Below, in pieces: positions 1 through 5,422 of a stretch of DNA of 12,476 bases. Under the pieces are notes generated by a model. It was given only the letters and a program-made list of their open reading frames with translations. It was not told the origin of the DNA and searched no databases. Position 1 is the first letter of the stretch. Each line of letters begins with the position of its first letter. This stretch comes from a bacterium (GTDB taxonomy: Bacteria > Pseudomonadota > Alphaproteobacteria > Rs-D84 > CACZYB01). The stretch covers positions 1-12,476 of the forward strand of contig JAILLX010000075.1 in assembly GCA_024692925.1 (NCBI GenBank), given 5' to 3'. Made by a program: the position numbers and the translations under genes.

Positions 1-2
1 CA

Positions 3-638
3 CAAGGATTAAAAAAAGATAAAACAGAGGAACTTCCTTATACTTTTTCTCAATTTACAGATATTCCTGTTCCAGAAGGTTCTCAAATGGATTTGGATAA
101 AAGTATGATGTTCGGTCGTGAATCTGATTGGATGGGAAAAATGACATTCTATGCTCCATATAATGTTTCTGGTGTATTTGATTTCTATATGGAAGAGATG
201 CCAAAATTTAATTGGAGAGAATTAACATCTGTTCGTGGTTCAAATTCTGTTTTAACTTACAGATATAAGTGTCGTGTTGCAACAGTTCAACTTATTGCTA
301 ATGGATTCCGTAGTGGTACAACAGTTATTATTTCTATGGCTCCATCTCCAGCAAAAAGATGTCAAAATAACTCTGGTGAAAAATCAGAAGGAGAACAAGG
401 TTCTGTTCCATCAGTTGTTGATGCAACAAATGGTCAAAATATGATGAATAACCAAAATTATAATCAAGGTTATAACCAACAACAATCATATCAACCTCAA
501 GTTCAACAACACAACAGTGGTATTCAATCAATGAATACTTCAAATAAAAGTGCTGCTGGTTCATTGGGTTTAGGTAATGCATCAAATATGTATTACAGAT
601 CAAATTCTAATGGTGTTGGCCAACCACCAAGATATTAA
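3..638 (+). CDS. Conserved secreted/lipoprotein-like protein with Asn/Gln-rich C-terminal tail (5' end missing)
   Basis: The reading frame is open from base 3, so the ATG at 87 is an internal Met and the gene starts outside the window; 211 residues are visible. Two parts can be seen. Residues 1-115 or so form a folded domain, with FTDIPVPEG near the visible start, then FDFYMEEMPKFNWRE and a strand-rich stretch ending TTVIISMAP. From memory this resembles a conserved alphaproteobacterial domain of unknown function found in lipoprotein-like proteins; I cannot name a family with certainty. From about residue 120 to the end (TAA 636-638) the chain is low complexity and rich in Asn, Gln, Ser and Tyr, for example NQNYNQGYNQQQSYQPQVQQ, and is probably disordered. 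An export signal cannot be judged because the N-terminus is absent. A rho-independent terminator follows at 658-690, so this is the last gene of its unit. Coding is certain; function is unknown. Confidence 0.8.
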   Translation, partial: QGLKKDKTEELPYTFSQFTDIPVPEGSQMDLDKSMMFGRESDWMGKMTFYAPYNVSGVFDFYMEEMPKFNWRELTSVRGSNSVLTYRYKCRVATVQLIANGFRSGTTVIISMAPSPAKRCQNNSGEKSEGEQGSVPSVVDATNGQNMMNNQNYNQGYNQQQSYQPQVQQHNSGIQSMNTSNKSAAGSLGLGNASNMYYRSNSNGVGQPPRY

Positions 639-657
639 TAGAATATTTTGAAAATTA

Positions 658-690
658 AATCCTCATAAAATTATGGGGATTTTTTTTATT
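658..690 (+). terminator. Rho-independent terminator of the N/Q-rich protein gene
   Basis: A 9-bp stem AATCCTCAT / ATGGGGATT (one G-U pair) closes a six-base AT loop and is followed directly by a run of eight T. It lies 19 bases past the stop codon. Confidence 0.85.
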
Positions 691-697
691 TTTATTA

Positions 698-727
698 TTG
701 ACTTATCCTTTTCTGTTTTGCAATAAT
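698..727 (+). promoter_or_regulatory. Sigma-70-type promoter for the 79-residue orphan gene
   Basis: TTGACT at 698-703 and AATAAT at 722-727 are separated by 18 bases; each matches the consensus at five of six positions. The predicted start point is near 734-736, inside the 8-bp palindrome ATACGTAT (731-738). This leaves a leader of about 35 bases before the ATG at 770. Confidence 0.65.
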
Positions 728-769
728 GGTATACGTATTTTGTAAAATAATAACAGAGAAGGATTAAAT

Positions 770-1009
770 ATGAATACATTAAATACATTCGAAGATAAAC
801 GAAATGCAAAGGAATTTATCGTTGGACATCATTATTCTAATAGGGATGGAAGAATTATTTCTATTAAAGAAAGTAAATATGATCTTTATAAAAAACAAAA
901 AAGAATTTATGAAAGTTTAAAATATGAAAATAAATCAAGGGATATTGATGAATATTTAAGAAGATGTGTCGCAATTCAATTGCTTGTTAACAAATGTCGT
1001 GAAGACTAA
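770..1009 (+). CDS. Orphan small basic protein, 79 aa
   Basis: I do not recognise this protein. It has a good ribosome binding site, GAAGGA at 758-763, six bases before the ATG, and a dedicated promoter at 698-727, so it is very likely a real gene. It is rich in Lys, Arg, Asp, Glu and Tyr. It contains no membrane segment or signal peptide, so a cytosolic protein is expected. The stretch from residue 33 (KESKYDLYKKQKRIYESLKY) to the end looks helical and amphipathic, with two Cys near the C-terminus (CVAIQLLVNKC). Downstream comes an AT-only hairpin (1011-1028), then the enolase promoter, so it is probably transcribed alone. The size and charge would fit a nucleic-acid-associated or regulatory protein, but this is only a guess. 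Confidence 0.7.
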   Translation: MNTLNTFEDKRNAKEFIVGHHYSNRDGRIISIKESKYDLYKKQKRIYESLKYENKSRDIDEYLRRCVAIQLLVNKCRED

Positions 1010-1010
1010 T

Positions 1011-1028
1011 TTATAAATATTTTTATAA
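1011..1028 (+). repeat. AT-only inverted repeat after the orphan gene
   Basis: TTATAAA (1011-1017) and TTTATAA (1022-1028) pair perfectly around a TATT loop immediately after the stop codon. With no GC pairs and no following T run it would be a weak terminator at best; it may simply reflect the AT-rich composition. Confidence 0.35.
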
Positions 1029-1033
1029 CGCTC

Positions 1034-1062
1034 TTGCAAAATAAAAAGCAAGGTATTATAAT
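1034..1062 (+). promoter_or_regulatory. Promoter of eno
   Basis: TTGCAA at 1034-1039 and a perfect TATAAT at 1057-1062 are 17 bases apart. The -35 region is also half of a short inverted repeat, CTTGC (1033-1037) with GCAAG (1048-1052), which could hold a regulator or be chance. The start point would fall near 1069, about 36 bases before the eno ATG. Confidence 0.75.
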
Positions 1063-1104
1063 TTTTTCACATGTCAAATTTATTAATTATGAAAGGAAAG
1101 TAAA

Positions 1105-2382
1105 ATGACAGCTATAGTAGATATACATGCACGTGAAATACTTGACTCACGTGGTAATCCAACAGTAGAAGTTGATGTTCTTCTTGAAAGTGGTGCATTT
1201 GGTCGTGCCGCTGTTCCATCTGGTGCATCAACAGGTATTCATGAAGCCGTAGAACTTCGTGATGAAGATAAAACTCGTTTCGGTGGAAAGGGTGTTTTGA
1301 AAGCTGTTGAAAATGTAAATACAGTTATTGCTGACGCAATTATTGGTATGGAAGCAGAAGATCAAACAGCCGTTGATGAAGCTATGATTGCTCTTGATGG
1401 TACAGAAAACAAAGGTAAACTTGGTGCAAACGCAATATTGGGTGTATCCCTTGCTGTTGCAAAGGCTGCTGCAGAAGAAGCAGGACTTCCACTTTATCGT
1501 TATATTGGCGGTACATTTGCTCATGTTCTTCCTGTTCCTATGATGAACATTTTGAATGGTGGTAAACATGCTGATAACCCAATCGATATTCAGGAATTTA
1601 TGATTGCTCCAATTGGTGCAAAAACAATGGCTGATGCTGTTCGTATGGGTGCAGAAGTTTTCCATGCTTTGAAAAAAGAATTAAAAGCTGCTGGTTGCAA
1701 CACAAATGTTGGTGATGAAGGTGGTTTCGCTCCTGAACTTAAAACTGCAGAAGAAGCTCTTTCATTTATCGTAAAGGCTATTGAAAAAGCAGGTTACAAA
1801 CCAGGTGAAGATGTTCGTATCGCAATTGATGCTGCATCATCAGAATTCTATGAAAATGGTAAATATGAAATGAAGGGTGAAGGTAAATCATTCACATCTG
1901 CTGAAATAGTTGATTACTATGCTGACCTTTGTAAAAGATTCCCTATTTTCTCAATCGAAGATGGTGTTGCAGAAGATGATTGGGAAGGTTGGAAAATTTT
2001 GACTGATAAACTTGGTTCAAAAATCCAACTTGTTGGTGATGATTTGTTCGTAACTAATCCAAAACGTCTTGCAATGGGTATTGAAAAAGGTGTTGGTAAC
2101 TCAATCTTGGTAAAAGTTAACCAAATTGGTACATTGACTGAATCATTAGCAGCTATTGAAATGGCTCATAAACATGGTTACACAGCTGTTGTTTCACATC
2201 GTTCTGGTGAAACAGAAGATTCAACAATCGCTGATATCGTAGTTGCTACAAATGCTGGTCAAATCAAGACTGGTTCACTTTCAAGAAGTGATAGAATGGC
2301 AAAATATAACCAACTTATCCGTATCGAGGAAGAACTTGGTGATGTTGCCGTTTATGCTGGAAAGTCAATCTTGAAAAAATAA
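1105..2382 (+). CDS. eno: Enolase (phosphopyruvate hydratase)
   Basis: Cytosolic glycolytic enzyme that interconverts 2-phosphoglycerate and phosphoenolpyruvate. At 425 residues it has the usual family length. The N-terminal capping domain starts with the standard HAREILDSRGNPTVEVDV and the flexible loop SGASTGIHEA (about 39-48). The barrel carries the expected residues: His155 in GGKHADN, Glu205 in NVGDEGGFAP, the magnesium ligands Asp242, Glu285 (SIEDG) and Asp312 (GDDLFVT), the catalytic Lys337 in LVKVNQIGTLTE, the SHRSGET loop (364-370) and Lys388. The start is fixed by AAAGGA at 1092-1097, eight bases ahead of the ATG. It has its own promoter at 1034-1062. A hairpin separates it from ssb 59 bases downstream, which may be partly co-transcribed. 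Nothing is missing or unusual in the protein. Confidence 0.99.
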   Translation: MTAIVDIHAREILDSRGNPTVEVDVLLESGAFGRAAVPSGASTGIHEAVELRDEDKTRFGGKGVLKAVENVNTVIADAIIGMEAEDQTAVDEAMIALDGTENKGKLGANAILGVSLAVAKAAAEEAGLPLYRYIGGTFAHVLPVPMMNILNGGKHADNPIDIQEFMIAPIGAKTMADAVRMGAEVFHALKKELKAAGCNTNVGDEGGFAPELKTAEEALSFIVKAIEKAGYKPGEDVRIAIDAASSEFYENGKYEMKGEGKSFTSAEIVDYYADLCKRFPIFSIEDGVAEDDWEGWKILTDKLGSKIQLVGDDLFVTNPKRLAMGIEKGVGNSILVKVNQIGTLTESLAAIEMAHKHGYTAVVSHRSGETEDSTIADIVVATNAGQIKTGSLSRSDRMAKYNQLIRIEEELGDVAVYAGKSILKK

Positions 2383-2390
2383 CTAAAACT

Positions 2391-2426
2391 GCCCATACTT
2401 GAAATATAGTATGGGCAAAAATTTTT
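2391..2426 (+). terminator. Hairpin between eno and ssb (weak or partial terminator)
   Basis: A perfect 9-bp GC-containing stem, GCCCATACT (2391-2399) with AGTATGGGC (2408-2416), closes an eight-base loop. It is followed by AAAAA then TTTTT rather than an immediate T run, so termination may be incomplete. No clear promoter lies between it and ssb, so read-through from eno into ssb is plausible. It could also be an mRNA-stabilising or processing hairpin. Confidence 0.55.
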
Positions 2427-2441
2427 AAAAGGAGAAATAGT

Positions 2442-2891
2442 ATGGCAGGATCAATAAATAAAGTTATTTTAGTTGGAAATCTTGGTGGAGATCCAGAAGT
2501 AAGACATTCACAAGATGGTAACAAAATTGTTACATTCAATGTTGCAACATCTGAATCATGGAAAGATAAAAGTGGTGAAAGAAAGGATAGGACAGAATGG
2601 CATCGTGTTGTTATATTTTCTCCTGGACTTGCTGATGTTGCCGAAAAATACTTGAAAAAGGGTTCAAAAGTTTATGTGGAAGGTCAACTTCGCACTCGTA
2701 AATGGCAGGATCAATCTGGCGCTGACAGATATTCAACAGAAATTGTATTATCAGGTTTCAACGCATATATGATTATGCTTGATAAAACATCTGGTGAATT
2801 TTCTGGTTCTGATGATGCTGGTGCTTCACCTGATGCTGGTTGGGATAATTCCGCACCATCTGGCGATATCGATGACGAAATTCCATTCTAA
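2442..2891 (+). CDS. ssb: Single-stranded DNA-binding protein
   Basis: Binds and protects single-stranded DNA in replication, recombination and repair, and recruits partner proteins through its tail. The 149 residues show the complete bacterial SSB layout: an OB-fold from about residue 3 to 112 with NKVILVGNLGGDPEVR at the start and GSKVYVEGQLRTRKWQD further on; a Gly/Ser/Asp-rich flexible linker (about 116-143); and the acidic tip DDEIPF at the very C-terminus, the known interaction peptide. The start is supported by the strong AAAAGGAGA at 2427-2435, six bases before the ATG. It follows eno on the same strand with a hairpin between them and is closed by a strong terminator at 2911-2940. The eno-ssb pairing has no obvious functional link. 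Confidence 0.98.
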   Translation: MAGSINKVILVGNLGGDPEVRHSQDGNKIVTFNVATSESWKDKSGERKDRTEWHRVVIFSPGLADVAEKYLKKGSKVYVEGQLRTRKWQDQSGADRYSTEIVLSGFNAYMIMLDKTSGEFSGSDDAGASPDAGWDNSAPSGDIDDEIPF

Positions 2892-2910
2892 TAAATTGGA
2901 TTTTAAATCA

Positions 2911-2940
2911 AAAAGCCTCCCTAACGGGAGGTTTTTTCTT
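2911..2940 (+). terminator. Rho-independent terminator of ssb
   Basis: CCTCCC (2916-2921) pairs with GGGAGG (2926-2931) around the loop TAAC, flanked by AAAAG on the left and TTTTTT on the right, which extend the stem and supply the T run. Confidence 0.9.
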
Positions 2941-2950
2941 GCATTTTACA

Positions 2951-2999
2951 AAAATTCAAACGCTTGCTTGAATTTTACCTCAACCAATAAAAGGTTGGG
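2951..2999 (+). repeat. Two successive inverted repeats upstream of the small lipoprotein gene
   Basis: First repeat: AAAATTCAA (2951-2959) and TTGAATTTT (2968-2976), perfect over 9 bp with an eight-base loop. Second: CTCAACC (2979-2985) and GGTTGGG (2993-2999), 7 bp with one G-U pair, followed by AATTTTT, which resembles a weak terminator. They lie between the ssb terminator and the lipoprotein promoter and may be back-up terminators. Confidence 0.5.
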
Positions 3000-3007
3000 A
3001 ATTTTTC

Positions 3008-3036
3008 TTGCTCTTATTTCTTCTTTATGCTAAAAT
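3008..3036 (+). promoter_or_regulatory. Promoter of the small lipoprotein gene
   Basis: TTGCTC at 3008-3013 and TAAAAT at 3031-3036 are 17 bases apart, with a TG just upstream of the -10 (TATGCTAAAAT) that makes an extended -10. The leader to the ATG at 3062 would be about 19 bases. Confidence 0.6.
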
Positions 3037-3061
3037 GATTTTGGTTAAAAAGAGGAATAAA

Positions 3062-3232
3062 ATGAAAAAAATATTATTACTATCGCTTATTCTTTGCACT
3101 TCTGCTTGCACAAACCTTTCCATTGAACATATTTATGATGATAAGGGAAGGGAGGTTGAAACAATCTGCCACCAACCAAGATTTTTGGGAATTTTTGGTG
3201 GGTATAAAAATACTTGTTCAATAAATGGATAA
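3062..3232 (+). CDS. Small putative lipoprotein, 56 aa
   Basis: The start is the ATG at 3062, set by AGAGGA at 3051-3056; a longer reading frame from a TTG at 3008 would run through the promoter and is rejected. The N-terminus MKKILLLSLILCTSAC is a short lipoprotein signal peptide: two Lys, a hydrophobic core and a lipobox-like TSAC, so Cys16 would be lipidated and the mature protein about 41 residues, anchored to a membrane. The mature part holds two more Cys and an aromatic/Gly stretch (FLGIFGGYKNTC). I do not recognise a family; many small alphaproteobacterial lipoproteins look like this. The gene ends nine bases from the convergent small-protein pair, with no terminator visible between them. 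Lipobox position -3 is Thr, which is less common, so lipidation is likely rather than certain. Confidence 0.7.
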   Translation: MKKILLLSLILCTSACTNLSIEHIYDDKGREVETICHQPRFLGIFGGYKNTCSING

Positions 3233-3241
3233 CCGAAAAGT

Positions 3242-3448
3242 TTAGTGGATTTTACCTTCTTTTTCCATCTGTTCAATCATTTGCCTTACTTTCAATTCCA
3301 TGGCAAACAATATCGTCATCTGAGAATTTGGATCAATGCGACGAAGACGTTCTACTTCTTTTGATATTTCAGCAGTAGTCATAGATTTTATTTCTCGTCG
3401 TATAGCCGGAGCTTCATCTCCAAACTTTTTTTGATTTACTCTATTCAT
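3242..3448 (-). CDS. Small paralogous helical protein B, 68 aa (second of a tandem pair)
   Basis: Unrecognised family. It aligns without gaps to the neighbouring 70-residue protein: over residues 12-55 I count 27 identities of 44, including KSMTT, EISKEVE, LR, and the later N.Q...LF.MEL..R pattern. No signal peptide or membrane segment. The composition (Lys, Glu, Arg, Met) and heptad-like spacing predict two helices, so a small cytosolic dimer or partner protein is plausible. The start ATG lies only eight bases after the stop of the upstream copy, and the nearest SD-like bases (AGG) overlap that copy's last codons, so translation is probably coupled and both come from the promoter at 3700-3728. 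The 3' end faces the lipoprotein gene nine bases away. Confidence 0.75.
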   Translation of the reverse strand: MNRVNQKKFGDEAPAIRREIKSMTTAEISKEVERLRRIDPNSQMTILFAMELKVRQMIEQMEKEGKIH

Positions 3449-3456
3449 TTTATATA

Positions 3457-3669
3457 TTACCTAAACGAGCCTTGTGAATTTTTAAATTTTCTTTCCCAAA
3501 GGATTCTTTTCTGAAGTTCCATAGAAAACAAAACAACTCTTTGATTATTAACCGCACTTGAACGAAGCTTTTCTACTTCCTTTGAAATTTCTTCTGTTGT
3601 CATAGATTTCATTTCTTCCCTGATAATAGAAGCTTCTTCTTCAATCTGTTGTTTATCAGAATATTTCAT
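3457..3669 (-). CDS. Small paralogous helical protein A, 70 aa (first of a tandem pair)
   Basis: First gene of a two-gene unit made by tandem duplication; see the strong gapless similarity to the next gene in the core IREEMKSMTTEEISKEVEKL. The ribosome binding site AAAGGA stands five bases before the ATG, and a near-consensus promoter lies at 3700-3728, so it is probably well expressed. No export signal, no membrane segment, no Cys and no recognisable catalytic or DNA-binding motif; two charged helices are predicted by eye. The C-terminal tails of the two copies diverge (here WERKFKNSQGSFR), which suggests the shared core carries the function and the tail the specificity. Function unknown. 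Confidence 0.78.
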   Translation of the reverse strand: MKYSDKQQIEEEASIIREEMKSMTTEEISKEVEKLRSSAVNNQRVVLFSMELQKRILWERKFKNSQGSFR

Positions 3670-3699
3670 ATTAATCCTTTTATTCAGTTATTTCCGTCA

Positions 3700-3728
3700 A
3701 TTATATAAAATTTTGTCATCATAGTCAA
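3700..3728 (-). promoter_or_regulatory. Strong promoter of the tandem small-protein pair
   Basis: On the minus strand TTGACT (3728-3723) and a perfect TATAAT (3705-3700) are exactly 17 bases apart. An 18-bp perfect palindrome, AATTAAAATATTTTAATT at 3727-3744, overlaps the upstream edge of the -35 and could be an operator or UP-like element. Confidence 0.85.
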
Positions 3729-3744
3729 TTAAAATATTTTAATT
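3727..3744. repeat. 18-bp perfect AT palindrome in the divergent intergenic region
   Basis: AATTAAAATATTTTAATT reads the same on both strands. It sits between the divergent small-protein and guaC promoters, touching the -35 of the former and seven bases short of the -35 of the latter. It contains no GC pair, so chance in AT-rich DNA is possible. Confidence 0.5.
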
Positions 3745-3750
3745 AAAATC

Positions 3751-3779
3751 TTGAGTTTTTCTGTGGGGTTTGTTAGGCT
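3751..3779 (+). promoter_or_regulatory. Probable promoter of guaC
   Basis: TTGAGT at 3751-3756 and TAGGCT at 3774-3779 have the ideal 17-base spacing, but the -10 matches consensus at only three positions. TAGGCT resembles the -10 found for the phosphoethanolamine transferase gene (TAGACT). Confidence 0.45.
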
Positions 3780-3805
3780 TTTAAAGTAATGTGAAAGGAG
3801 TTTTT

Positions 3806-4843
3806 ATGACAACAATTATTGACAATATTCAACTTGATTATAATGATGTTTTAATCCAACCAAAAAGAACTACATTAAATTCCAGAAAAGAAGCTGATAT
3901 TATAAGAACTTATAAATTTAAGTATTATAAAAATACTTTGTTATCAACGGGAATTACTGTGGCAAATATGGCTACAACTGGAACTTTTGAAATGGCAAAA
4001 GCAATGAGTGAATTAAACGGTATTACTTGCCTTCAAAAACATTATACTGCTGATGAAATAATTTCATTTTTAAAATCAAACAAAAATAATGAACTGATTT
4101 TTATTTCAACAGGAATCAAGGATGATGAATTCGAAAAAACCTGCAAAATTTTGGATACTGGCTTGATTGATAAGGTTTGCGTTGATATTGCAAATGGATA
4201 TATTCCAAACCTTGCAAAGTTTGTAAAAAAACTCCGTGAAAAATACGATAATAATATCCTTATTATGGCGGGTAATGTTGTGACAAGTGATATGACACAA
4301 GAACTTATTTTAAACGGTGCTGATTTGGTAAAGGTTGGTATTGGTCCAGGAAGTGCGTGCATTACACGAAAGATTACAGGTGTTGGCCGTCCACAACTTT
4401 CTGCTGTTATGGAATGTGCCGATGCTGCACATGGTATGAACGGTATGATTTGTGCTGATGGCGGTTGCACTTGCCCAGGTGATATTGTAAAGGCATATGC
4501 TGGTGGTGCTGATTTTATTATGCTTGGTGGAATGCTTGCAGGGTCAAAGGAGGCTGCCGGCGAAGTAATAAAGCGTGATGATAAAGAATTAAAACTTTTC
4601 TATGGTATGAGTTCCCAGTATGCTCAAAACAAACATTGGGGAAAAATGAATTCCTATCGTGCATCAGAGGGCAGGGTTGTCGAAATTCCATACACCGGCC
4701 CTGTGGCTGTAAAGGTAGAGGAAATTTATGGTGGAATACGAAGTGCTATGACCTATATTGGTGCAAGAAGGCTAAAAGATATTCCAAAATGTGCCACATT
4801 TTACAAGGTTAACCGACAACTTAACGAAGTTTTTGCGAAATAA
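3806..4843 (+). CDS. guaC: GMP reductase
   Basis: Reduces GMP to IMP with NADPH, releasing ammonia, so that guanine nucleotides can be re-used for adenine nucleotide synthesis. The 345 residues match the length of the GuaC1 type (Escherichia/animal form) of the IMPDH/GMPR barrel family, and there is no CBS domain, which argues against IMP dehydrogenase. Visible signatures: DYNDVLIQPKR near the start, VDIANGY at 126-132, MAGNVVT at 154-160, the active-site loop GIGPGSACITR with catalytic Cys185 and Thr187, ICADGGCTCPGD, and GGADFIMLGGM. The start is the ATG at 3806 because AAAGGAG (3794-3800) stands five bases before it; a GTG at 3791 would place that ribosome binding site inside the gene. It stands alone, divergent from the small-protein pair, and is closed by a terminator. 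Confidence 0.96.
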   Translation: MTTIIDNIQLDYNDVLIQPKRTTLNSRKEADIIRTYKFKYYKNTLLSTGITVANMATTGTFEMAKAMSELNGITCLQKHYTADEIISFLKSNKNNELIFISTGIKDDEFEKTCKILDTGLIDKVCVDIANGYIPNLAKFVKKLREKYDNNILIMAGNVVTSDMTQELILNGADLVKVGIGPGSACITRKITGVGRPQLSAVMECADAAHGMNGMICADGGCTCPGDIVKAYAGGADFIMLGGMLAGSKEAAGEVIKRDDKELKLFYGMSSQYAQNKHWGKMNSYRASEGRVVEIPYTGPVAVKVEEIYGGIRSAMTYIGARRLKDIPKCATFYKVNRQLNEVFAK

Positions 4844-4873
4844 AAAATCCCCGTCATTTGGCGGGTATTTTTT
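4844..4873. terminator. Bidirectional terminator between guaC and the 122-residue ORF
   Basis: CCCGTC (4850-4855) pairs with GGCGGG (4860-4865) around ATTT. A run of A precedes the stem and a run of T follows it, so both strands see hairpin plus T run. It serves the convergent genes on both sides. Confidence 0.85.
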
Positions 4874-4889
4874 ACTATATTGCTGGTAT

Positions 4890-5258
4890 TTATTTGCTGG
4901 ATACATTTATCCAATAATCTACAGTTATTGATTCTGGATTATCTAACTTATCTTCTTTTGATTCATTATATTTACGAAGATCTCTTAAAGTTTCTTCCTT
5001 ATTTATTAGTTTTTCATTATAAAATATAGCTCTTTTCATATATAAATTACAAAAACAAAAAGATATGTTTGTTTTTATTTCATTTTTATCAACTTCACAT
5101 ATCCATGTTCTACACATAGGACTATCATCATATCCTTTAGGCTTATTTTTTCCATCACCATGATATTCTTCCCAATTATCTCCTATGGAAGTTAATATTC
5201 CAATATCATGTCCTTCATGTTCGTAAGTTTCATTAATTGTTATTGCAATTTTTACCAT
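4890..5258 (-). CDS. Orphan protein, 122 aa, downstream of tRNA-Ser
   Basis: I do not recognise this protein. It has an excellent ribosome binding site, AAGGAGGT, five bases before the ATG, and ends at the bidirectional terminator, so it is likely a real gene. No signal peptide or membrane segment is visible. The N-terminal half is strand-like and rich in Gly, Asp and His (YEHEGHDIGIL, EEYHGDGKNKPKGYDD). Four Cys lie at 49, 54, 68 and 70 (CRTWIC, CFC), which could bind a metal or simply be buried. The second half is charged and helical (NKEETLRDLRKYNESKEDK). The gene begins 25 bases after the 3' end of tRNA-Ser, with only a T run between, and no separate promoter is evident, so it may depend on read-through from the tRNA. 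Possible horizontally acquired cargo next to a tRNA, but no integrase or att repeat is seen. Confidence 0.7.
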   Translation of the reverse strand: MVKIAITINETYEHEGHDIGILTSIGDNWEEYHGDGKNKPKGYDDSPMCRTWICEVDKNEIKTNISFCFCNLYMKRAIFYNEKLINKEETLRDLRKYNESKEDKLDNPESITVDYWINVSSK

Positions 5259-5283
5259 TTTTACCTCCTTATACTAAAAAAAA

Positions 5284-5373
5284 TGGCGGAAAGGAAGGGA
5301 TTTGAACCCCCGATGGAGTTGCCCCCATAACGGTTTTCGAGGCCGCCGCATTCAACCACTCTGCCACCTTTCC
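5284..5373 (-). tRNA. tRNA-Ser (anticodon CGA)
   Basis: The minus strand folds as a class II tRNA of 90 bases including an encoded CCA. The acceptor stem is GGAAAGG with CCTTTCC and the discriminator is G. The D arm has the serine-type GCAGAGTGGTTGAATGC, and the anticodon loop CTCGAAA gives CGA, reading UCG. The long variable arm (ATGGGG with CTCCAT) is typical of serine, and the T loop is TTCAAAT. The anticodon stem GCGGC/ACCGT contains a C-A mismatch at 31-39, directly under the loop. A run of eight T follows the CCA on the minus strand and may act as the release signal. Confidence 0.95.
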
Positions 5374-5386
5374 AAACACAAATGGT

Positions 5387-5415
5387 ATCATACAACCTTT
5401 GTTTTTAAAAATAAA
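5387..5415 (-). promoter_or_regulatory. Possible promoter of tRNA-Ser
   Basis: On the minus strand TATGAT (5392-5387) matches the -10 at five of six positions and lies 13 bases from the tRNA 5' end. The hexamer 17 bases upstream, TTTATT, is a poor -35. Read-through from the transferase gene upstream is an alternative, since no terminator is seen between them. Confidence 0.4.
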
Positions 5416-5422
5416 GAATTAT

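Noticed and set aside
87..89. ATG at 87 as the start of the first gene
   Set aside because: The frame stays open to base 3 and carries a peptide that fits the same domain (FTDIPVPEG); no ribosome binding site precedes this ATG.
1228..1665. 145-codon reading frame on the minus strand inside eno
   Set aside because: It is antisense to a highly conserved enzyme, has Cys/His/Asn-heavy composition typical of a mirror frame, and has no ribosome binding site.
2779..3033. 84-codon plus-strand frame overlapping the end of ssb
   Set aside because: It runs through the ssb terminator and the next promoter in another frame; no ribosome binding site.
3008..3061. TTG start at 3008 for the small lipoprotein
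   Set aside because: It lies in the promoter -35; the ATG at 3062 has a ribosome binding site and begins a proper lipoprotein signal peptide.
3791..3805. GTG start at 3791 for guaC
   Set aside because: The ribosome binding site AAAGGAG lies just after this GTG and is correctly spaced for the ATG at 3806, which also fits the known GuaC N-terminus.
3770..3805. Purine riboswitch upstream of guaC
   Set aside because: The distance between the likely -10 and the ATG is only about 26 bases, too short for an aptamer, and no aptamer core is visible.
4042..4470. 142-codon reading frame on the minus strand inside guaC
   Set aside because: Antisense shadow of conserved guaC coding sequence; no promoter or terminator of its own.
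5374..5422. att-like direct repeat or integrase remnant near tRNA-Ser
   Set aside because: I could not find a repeat of the tRNA 3' end elsewhere in the window, and there is no integrase-like gene.
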